NCBI GenBank assembly: GCA_902764825.1
Contig: CACWXL010000001.1
Location: 124,001 to 188,000, forward strand
DNA length: 64,000 bases
Reading direction: 5' to 3'
Origin: Oscillospiraceae bacterium
GTDB taxonomy: Bacteria; Bacillota; Clostridia; Saccharofermentanales; Saccharofermentanaceae
Shown: positions 59,057 to 64,000 of the stretch, piece by piece
How the letters are laid out: every line of letters starts with the position of its first letter
Numbering within the stretch: position 1 is the first letter of the stretch
Notes under the pieces: generated by a model
Seen by the model: the letters and a program-made list of their open reading frames with translations, nothing else
What the model was told of the DNA's origin: nothing
Databases searched by the model: none
Translations under genes and position numbers: made by a program

Positions 59057-59826
59057 GCCTTTTTCATGACCTCCGTATAAACATATGGGAGGTACTGGTC
59101 CGTATAGAATTTCTTCAGAGGATGGATGCCGTCAGCATCGTAATAGTTCTCCTCGAAATCATTGAAAAGGATCGTGTAGTCAAGGAAATGAATGCCTAAT
59201 TCAGAGCACATGCCGGCAAGACGCTCGTTGTAATAGCCGATATTCTGGAATTTCTTCTGCTTAGCTGCAACACCGGACTTTACCGGGAAGATGCCGTCGA
59301 CAAAAATGACCGTATCAGGGAGCTGTTCTTTAAGCTTTAAGATACTTGCCTTATAGTCTTCTATAAACTTGTCAGCCGCATCCTTTGAACCGATGGTATT
59401 CGAACCATAGTGAAGAACAAGATACTTCGGCTTTAATCCGACGATATAAGGAAGATTGTCATCTATGTGACTCGAATTAACACCGACATCTGCAGTAACA
59501 TGCTTGTAGTCTAAGATATCGTATTCAGAGATAGCACGCATAAGGCTGTCGCCGCAGATATAGATGTCTTTGAATGCAGCCTTGTAATTATTGTCCTTGA
59601 TCTCATAAAAGCCGGTCTCAACGGGTGCAGCAGCCTGAGTCGGCTCCGGTGTCGGTGATGCCTCTGTATAAATAGCTGTCTCGCGTTCATTAAGATAGGA
59701 GATGCCTGCCGAAGGATCGATCGATGTATGTTTCTGCGGAATGATGACCGTAAGCAAACGGATGAACATGATCCCGACAGTTACCGCTACAATAAGTAAA
59801 ACGACCTTATTGAATACTTTTCCCAC
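59053..59826 (-). CDS. SGNH/GDSL-family hydrolase, membrane anchored
   Basis: This 257-residue protein has an N-terminal transmembrane helix (about 8-28) and a linker rich in Thr and Pro. The SGNH domain has the nucleophile in DIYICGDSLMRAI, Gly and Asn in VGVNSSHID and LHYGSNTIG, and the catalytic Asp-His in YDADGIHPLKKFY. It may act as an acetyl esterase or transferase. The GTG at 59826 is the likely start, 9 bases after GAAGGA; longer in-frame starts lie upstream of the ribosome site. First gene of the acylation cassette. Confidence 0.83.
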   Translation of the reverse strand: MGKVFNKVVLLIVAVTVGIMFIRLLTVIIPQKHTSIDPSAGISYLNERETAIYTEASPTPEPTQAAAPVETGFYEIKDNNYKAAFKDIYICGDSLMRAISEYDILDYKHVTADVGVNSSHIDDNLPYIVGLKPKYLVLHYGSNTIGSKDAADKFIEDYKASILKLKEQLPDTVIFVDGIFPVKSGVAAKQKKFQNIGYYNERLAGMCSELGIHFLDYTILFNDFEENYYDADGIHPLKKFYTDQYLPYVYTEVMKKA

Positions 59827-59887
59827 TAATATATATCCTTCAGAATTATTTGGCAGATTTGAGCAGATATCAAAAATATCTAAAACA

Positions 59888-59916
59888 TTTATAAACTTAA
59901 GTATAAAAAAATACAA
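59888..59916 (-). promoter_or_regulatory. Promoter of the O-acylation cassette
   Basis: On the minus strand TTGTAT (59916-59911), a 17-base spacer and TATAAA (59893-59888) lie about 62 bases before the SGNH start. Confidence 0.6.
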
Positions 59917-59937
59917 GCGCATAATAAGGCATTATTA

Positions 59938-59970
59938 ATCCCCCTCAAAATGATCGATTTTGAGGGGGAT
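59938..59970 (-). terminator. Perfect 14-bp hairpin downstream of the lipoprotein gene
   Basis: ATCCCCCTCAAAAT (59938-59951) and ATTTTGAGGGGGAT (59957-59970) are exact complements around GATCG. On the minus strand only TTAATAATG follows, so termination may be weak, but the stem itself is very stable. Confidence 0.6.
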
Positions 59971-60002
59971 ATATTACCGTAAACGGCTTTTTTGCTGTAA
60001 GT

Positions 60003-61349
60003 TTACTTCCAGTTGAATCCGAAATCCTTAAGGGATGTCTTCATCCAGACCATACCGTTGTCGAGGCTCGTAAAGAAGGTCGAACGAAGATCCCAGAATC
60101 TGTCGATGATATCATCCTTCGACAAATACGCAAAGCCGTCTGCTTCCATCATAGCGCGGATGTCCTCTTCCTTCATTGTTCCCCATGCATCGTCAATATC
60201 GTTGTCGTGTTCTCTGGAAGTAATAGACATATTAATATCAACGCAATTCTTAAATGCCTCTTTCGATTCAAAAACCTTATCTAATTCACCCGGTTTAGCG
60301 CCAAAGAATAAGTAATACTCATAAGATTTGCCACCATCAGAGCGTTTCTCAAGCTCATAATGATACTGGACGGCAATATCTATTCCAGATTTGCGGTTGG
60401 ACACTGAGACATAACACCAATCACTCTTTGTAATATAATTATCGTTATCGATATCAATATGGTGATAATACATGCTTGCCCGGCTGTCATTATCCGCGGA
60501 ATACTGTACCTGATCACCACTGGACAGCATCGAATAAGAATCCTGGCCCGTTGTCGTATGCTGACCATTGCCGAAGTCAGTTTTCATGAACTTTCCGACA
60601 ACATCATAATAATATTCTGTCCAAGCCATACCGCAGTCAGTACAGAAACCGTTTTCGAACTTATGCTCATTAGTTACTTCGACTTCCTTGCTGGTTAACT
60701 GCTTGGGATCGATATTCCTGTATTTATCACCCATATCCACGCCGAGCTCCTTAAAGCCGATTCCCAGCTCAGGAAAAGCAACATCTGAAAAAGCAACAAT
60801 TCTTGCAAAGATGATCGCGAAGTCTTTCTTGATATCTTCTTTATGTGAATCAAGAGCATCATAATTATATGGCCCTACAGACTCGGGATCTTCGCAGACC
60901 TTATCAAAAGTCTTTTCAAATTCTCCAAGAGAAAAATCCAGATTTACCGCATAACCCGTATCACCATACATCGTATAGATAGAAAGACTTACTTCACCGG
61001 TATCCCTCATTACATTGATACCTATAGAATCGCTATCGTTTGACTGGTAACTGAAAAAAATAAGCCTGTCATCAATAAGTGTGGAGCCATCTCCTCTGAT
61101 TCCGTCAAGATAGACAGAAATCCCTTCATGTCCCTCCGGATCAACAGAAGAGCAATACTCCTGTGCCTTCTTGATGTTGTCTTCATTTAGCTTTGCAGGT
61201 GGTGTCCATAACTCTTCTGATTCAGATTCGGAATCTTTCACATTTCCTGTTCCATCGGTTTCATCTGCCTTTTTACAAGCACAAAGGACTAACGATGTCA
61301 ACATAACCCCGCTCAAAACCAAAGCAACCGCTTTCTCCATTCTTTTCAT
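60003..61349 (-). CDS. Putative lipoprotein of unknown function
   Basis: This 448-residue exported protein has a basic N-terminus, a hydrophobic stretch and a possible lipobox LCAC (Cys about 25). The mature part has an acidic region (about 30-50), a central beta-rich domain, a motif NGFCTDCGMAW that holds the CxxC of a possible zinc site (about residue 217), and a C-terminal segment (GFAYLSKDDIIDRFWDL). The ATG at 61349 with AAAGGG 8 bases upstream is taken, not the TTG at 61367. A promoter and an upstream direct repeat precede it. Confidence 0.75.
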   Translation of the reverse strand: MKRMEKAVALVLSGVMLTSLVLCACKKADETDGTGNVKDSESESEELWTPPAKLNEDNIKKAQEYCSSVDPEGHEGISVYLDGIRGDGSTLIDDRLIFFSYQSNDSDSIGINVMRDTGEVSLSIYTMYGDTGYAVNLDFSLGEFEKTFDKVCEDPESVGPYNYDALDSHKEDIKKDFAIIFARIVAFSDVAFPELGIGFKELGVDMGDKYRNIDPKQLTSKEVEVTNEHKFENGFCTDCGMAWTEYYYDVVGKFMKTDFGNGQHTTTGQDSYSMLSSGDQVQYSADNDSRASMYYHHIDIDNDNYITKSDWCYVSVSNRKSGIDIAVQYHYELEKRSDGGKSYEYYLFFGAKPGELDKVFESKEAFKNCVDINMSITSREHDNDIDDAWGTMKEEDIRAMMEADGFAYLSKDDIIDRFWDLRSTFFTSLDNGMVWMKTSLKDFGFNWK

Positions 61350-61423
61350 TTTCTGATCCCTTTCCAATATAGATTAGATAACCTTTTTCCCTGCAAGACT
61401 GACCCCCTTTTTTCATTCAGTCA

Positions 61424-61452
61424 AATATCTTGTAGAAAACAAAAGATGTCAA
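61424..61452 (-). promoter_or_regulatory. Promoter of the lipoprotein gene
   Basis: On the minus strand TTGACA (61452-61447), a 17-base spacer and GATATT (61429-61424) form a good promoter about 75 bases before the ATG. A direct repeat lies just upstream. Confidence 0.7.
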
Positions 61453-61463
61453 GATAATTTTAC

Positions 61464-61501
61464 GCATAAATCTGACATATATGCAATATATCTAACATAT
61501 A
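61464..61501. repeat. Two 18-19 bp direct repeats upstream of the promoter
   Basis: GCATAAATCTGACATATA (61464-61481) and GCAATATATCTAACATATA (61483-61501) share most positions and lie about 19 bases apart. They end about 12 bases upstream of the -35 box. They may be tandem sites for a response regulator. Confidence 0.6.
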
Positions 61502-61552
61502 CATATTTAATTAGTCAGCGGAAAACTTTTAATGGAAACTATCCAAAAAAGC

Positions 61553-63247
61553 TTAAAGTTCAGTAAAAGAATTGATGAGGTCTTCTGCAAGTCTCAGCGA
61601 AGACTCGGAATCGCTGCCTGAAAGGAGTCTCGATACTTCGCCTGTCTTGCCTGCACCTTCAAGAACCGTGCATACAGTCTCGGTGTTGCCGCCGGCGACT
61701 TTCTTGGTAAGTACGAATCCTCTGTCTGATGCGGCGGCGATCTGTGCTGTGTGTGTAACGCAAAGCACCTGATGGTCTGAAGCAATAGCCTTAAGCTTAT
61801 TGGCGATCGCGAGCGAAGCCTTGCCTGACACGCCTGTATCGATCTCGTCGAAGATAAGTGTCGGTATGAGGTCTACCCTGCTTAAGACGTTCTTTATTGC
61901 GAGCATGATCCTTGAAGCCTCACCGCCTGAAACGATCGCGGACAAAGGCCTTACCTGCTGGCCGGGGTTTGCGCTGAAGCGGAATGATATGTCGTCAATG
62001 CCTGACATTGAGAAGAATTTTGCCTTTTCTCTTCTTACGAAGCTGACTTCAAATATAGCGTCAGGCATCTCAAGGTCGGAAAGTTCCCCGGTGATGGCCT
62101 TTTCGAGCTTCTTTGCACAGACCTTGCGCTCAGAAGAGAGTTTTTCTGCAAGATCTAAGAGTTCCTTCTCCTTAACCGTGCGCTGCTTCTTCAATTCCTG
62201 AAGGATGTCCTTATTCTTCTCGATCGCATCAAGTTCAGCCTTGGATTCTGTAGCAAACTTATTTATGTCGGCAATGGTCGCGCCGTACTTGGCCTTAAGC
62301 TCGTAAAGAAGGCCGATTCGCTGTTCGGTACGTTCCTTGAGGCCTTCATCGTAATTGCGGTCAGATAAGACCTTATCGACGTCTGAAGCCAGTGCGTCAA
62401 GGTCTAAAGCAAGTGCCTGCGCCCTTTCGGCGATCTCCTTTAAGCTCTCATCGTTCTGGGACGCCTTCAGAAGCTCACGGCTCGCCTGGTTTACGGACTG
62501 CACAGGGCTCTGATAATTAGTTTCTGTATTAAGAAGGTCTCCCGCATTCTTAAGGCTCTCGAAAAGAACCTCATTCTGAGACAGCTTCTTCTTCGTGTCG
62601 TGAAGCTCTTCCTCTTCGCCGTCCTTAAAGCCTGCTGATTCGATCTCGTTTACGGCAAACTCAAGATAATCCCTGCGGCGCTCCAGGTAATCCGGAGATG
62701 AGGATATCTCCTTGATGCGGATAACAAGATCCTTAAATTCCTGAAGGCTCTTAACATATTCTTTATGGAGCTTTACGCACTTCTCTCCCGCAAAACGGTC
62801 AAGGAGCTTTACATGAGTTGATTCGTCGAAGATCGCCTGAGTATCGTGCTGTCCGTGGATATCAACGAGCATTGCGGAAATATCCTTGAGCACGGCATTA
62901 GTAACGCCTGTTCCGTTGACCCTTGCAACAGACTTGCCGCTGTCATAGACGGTCCTGCTGACGATGAGCATTCCGTCGTCATCTTCTATTCCGTTGTCAG
63001 AAAGGATCTTCCTGAATTCGTCATCATTAAGATCAGAGCAGTCAAAGACAGCCTCGGCAAATGCCGAAGGGCTTCCTGTCCTTATAAGGTTCCTGGATGC
63101 CTTTGCGCCCATGATAAGGCCTATCGCATCAACGATAAGGCTCTTTCCCGCGCCGGTCTCACCGCTTATTACATTGAGTCCTTTTCCGGGCTCGAAAACA
63201 ATATTGCTTATGACCGCAAAATCCCTGATCTCAAGTCTTACAAGCAT
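61553..63247 (-). CDS. recN: DNA repair protein RecN
   Basis: RecN is the SMC-like repair protein recruited to double-strand breaks. The 564-residue protein has Walker A VISGETGAGKSLIVDAI (about 29-45), a coiled-coil middle (about 165-360), and the ABC signature LSAIVSGGEASRIMLAIK and Walker B TLIFDEIDTGVSGK. It starts 5 bases after argR. The order nadK-argR-recN is typical of Firmicutes. Confidence 0.96.
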   Translation of the reverse strand: MLVRLEIRDFAVISNIVFEPGKGLNVISGETGAGKSLIVDAIGLIMGAKASRNLIRTGSPSAFAEAVFDCSDLNDDEFRKILSDNGIEDDDGMLIVSRTVYDSGKSVARVNGTGVTNAVLKDISAMLVDIHGQHDTQAIFDESTHVKLLDRFAGEKCVKLHKEYVKSLQEFKDLVIRIKEISSSPDYLERRRDYLEFAVNEIESAGFKDGEEEELHDTKKKLSQNEVLFESLKNAGDLLNTETNYQSPVQSVNQASRELLKASQNDESLKEIAERAQALALDLDALASDVDKVLSDRNYDEGLKERTEQRIGLLYELKAKYGATIADINKFATESKAELDAIEKNKDILQELKKQRTVKEKELLDLAEKLSSERKVCAKKLEKAITGELSDLEMPDAIFEVSFVRREKAKFFSMSGIDDISFRFSANPGQQVRPLSAIVSGGEASRIMLAIKNVLSRVDLIPTLIFDEIDTGVSGKASLAIANKLKAIASDHQVLCVTHTAQIAAASDRGFVLTKKVAGGNTETVCTVLEGAGKTGEVSRLLSGSDSESSLRLAEDLINSFTEL

Positions 63248-63252
63248 TTATA

Positions 63253-63717
63253 TCAGCCTTTATCCGTCATGTCTGAGATAGTTGTAAGAAGCGCCTTTGC
63301 TTCTTCGATGCCGGGGCATGCCGCAAAGATCGTATCATCGCCCGCGATGGTTCCCGAGCAGTCTTCAAGATGCATGGAATCAAGAGCCGATGCGGCAGCG
63401 CTGGCCATACCGGGCAAGGTCTTGATGACGATGATGTTCATCGCCTGGTTTACAGATATGATGCTGTTTGAGAATACCGCAAGAAGCCTTCCGGGAGCAG
63501 TATCGCCCGTTCTGTCGAGAACGCAGTATTTTGTTGCTCTGTTAGGAAGCGTTATCTTGATGATGCCTAATTCCTTGATATCTCTGGAGATCGTTGCCTG
63601 GGTTGCTTCGAACCCTTCCTGATTGACTCTGGCAGTCAGGTCTTCCTGTGTTGAGATATCATTATCCCTGATGAGAGATAGGATCTTTTCCTGTCTTGAA
63701 TTCTTAGCGGTTTTCAT
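63253..63717 (-). CDS. argR: Arginine repressor
   Basis: ArgR is an arginine-dependent hexameric repressor. The 154-residue protein has an N-terminal winged HTH (about 8-70, KILSLIRDNDISTQEDL, ATQATISRDIKELGIIK) and a C-terminal oligomerisation domain with the arginine-binding GTIAGDDTIF (about 120-130). It starts with ATG at 63717 and overlaps the nadK end by 14 bases. In Firmicutes it usually controls arginine synthesis and catabolism; the speA substrate is arginine, but no ArgR site was seen near speA. Confidence 0.95.
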   Translation of the reverse strand: MKTAKNSRQEKILSLIRDNDISTQEDLTARVNQEGFEATQATISRDIKELGIIKITLPNRATKYCVLDRTGDTAPGRLLAVFSNSIISVNQAMNIIVIKTLPGMASAAASALDSMHLEDCSGTIAGDDTIFAACPGIEEAKALLTTISDMTDKG

Positions 63718-64000
63718 AGAAGTAACCTCTCTGTACGATCTTCTTTCTTACATTTGCAAAGAAGCTGTCCGGCCTCAGGCAGACAGTCTTAAGGACCTTG
63801 TCATATCTTTTGATCTCAATGGAATCATAGCTCTCTAGCTCAACGAAATCCCTTCCGTCCGGGCAGATCAAAGGTGCTGATTCGATAGACTCTAACGTGA
63901 TCTTGATCTCGCTTTCCGGTGTGGCGACATATGTATAGCCGTTGAGCGTATGTGAGCAGATAGGCGTAACGATGATATCCTTCATGCCCGGCATGAGGAT
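63704..64000 (-). CDS. nadK: NAD kinase, 5'-truncated by the window edge
   Basis: This is the C-terminal part of NAD kinase (about 98 residues; the N-terminus lies beyond the right edge). It contains the segment IIVTPICSHTLNGYTYVATP, typical of the NAD kinase C-terminal domain (TPICPHSL in most members). The N-terminal Gly-Gly-Asp motif is not in view. Its place before argR and recN agrees with the call. NAD kinase makes NADP from NAD and ATP. Confidence 0.9.
   Translation of the reverse strand: MLMPGMKDIIVTPICSHTLNGYTYVATPESEIKITLESIESAPLICPDGRDFVELESYDSIEIKRYDKVLKTVCLRPDSFFANVRKKIVQRGYFYENR

Noticed and set aside
62846..63622. 258-codon plus-strand frame across recN and argR
   Set aside because: Antisense to two firm genes; no domain recognised.
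1..64000. CRISPR array, prophage, insertion sequence or integrative element
   Set aside because: No repeat-spacer array, integrase, transposase or phage gene found; gene content is core throughout.

Overview
The window looks like a chromosomal core segment of a Bacillota member of class Clostridia, probably a gut or rumen anaerobe. Three things point there: conserved Gram-positive gene orders (nadK-argR-recN; phoH-pgpH-ybeY/era-recO; scpA-scpB; lspA next to an RluD-type synthase), RNase Y and YmdB, and many lipoproteins. The polyamine operon includes the carboxynorspermidine route common in gut Clostridia. No phage, insertion sequence, CRISPR array or transferred island is visible. Most genes lie on the minus strand. 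Plus-strand genes form small islands at 12.4-15.6 kb, 39.4-39.8 kb, 41.1-43.4 kb, 44.9-45.6 kb and 55.1-56.0 kb.

Layout, left to right. 0-9 kb: ispH (cut by the edge), cmk, an RpiR regulator, scpB, scpA, an M50 protease, a type-2-like ileS, an RluA-type pseudouridine synthase and an RNA methyltransferase. 8.8-12.2 kb: three lipoproteins that look related. 12.4-15.6 kb: a two-component system overlapping an RluF-type pseudouridine synthase. 15.6-25.1 kb: a membrane protein, valS, a ROK kinase, clpX, dtd, a lipoprotein, rarA and glyA. 25.3-28.7 kb: a sulfur-transfer group (HypE-like protein, thiI, cysteine desulfurase). 28.8-32.2 kb: a DUF362 ferredoxin-like protein, a zinc-ribbon membrane protein and a HAD hydrolase.

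32.3-38.4 kb: a polyamine operon read speA-speE-speB-CASDH-nspC. A consensus promoter lies about 390 bases upstream of speA. The long leader between them is full of hairpins and ends in an intrinsic terminator just before the speA ribosome binding site. This leader is the best candidate here for an undescribed regulatory system. 38.4-45.6 kb: a stand-alone two-PASTA membrane protein, a zinc-ribbon protein, tRNA-Leu(CAG), a lipoprotein hydrolase, a nuclease-helicase fusion, a cytosolic GH10 enzyme and a membrane protein.

45.6-55 kb: recO, a single-chain YbeY-Era fusion, pgpH, phoH, an RluD-type synthase, lspA, ymdB and rny. These tie together RNA maturation, c-di-AMP turnover and RNA decay. 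55-60 kb: an RluA-type synthase, then a surface O-acylation cassette (SGNH hydrolase, DUF4358, MBOAT, DHHW). 60-64 kb: a lipoprotein, recN, argR and the 3' end of nadK.

Start codons were reassigned for several genes where a downstream ATG, GTG or TTG has a better ribosome binding site. No database search was run; family calls rest on motifs read by eye.
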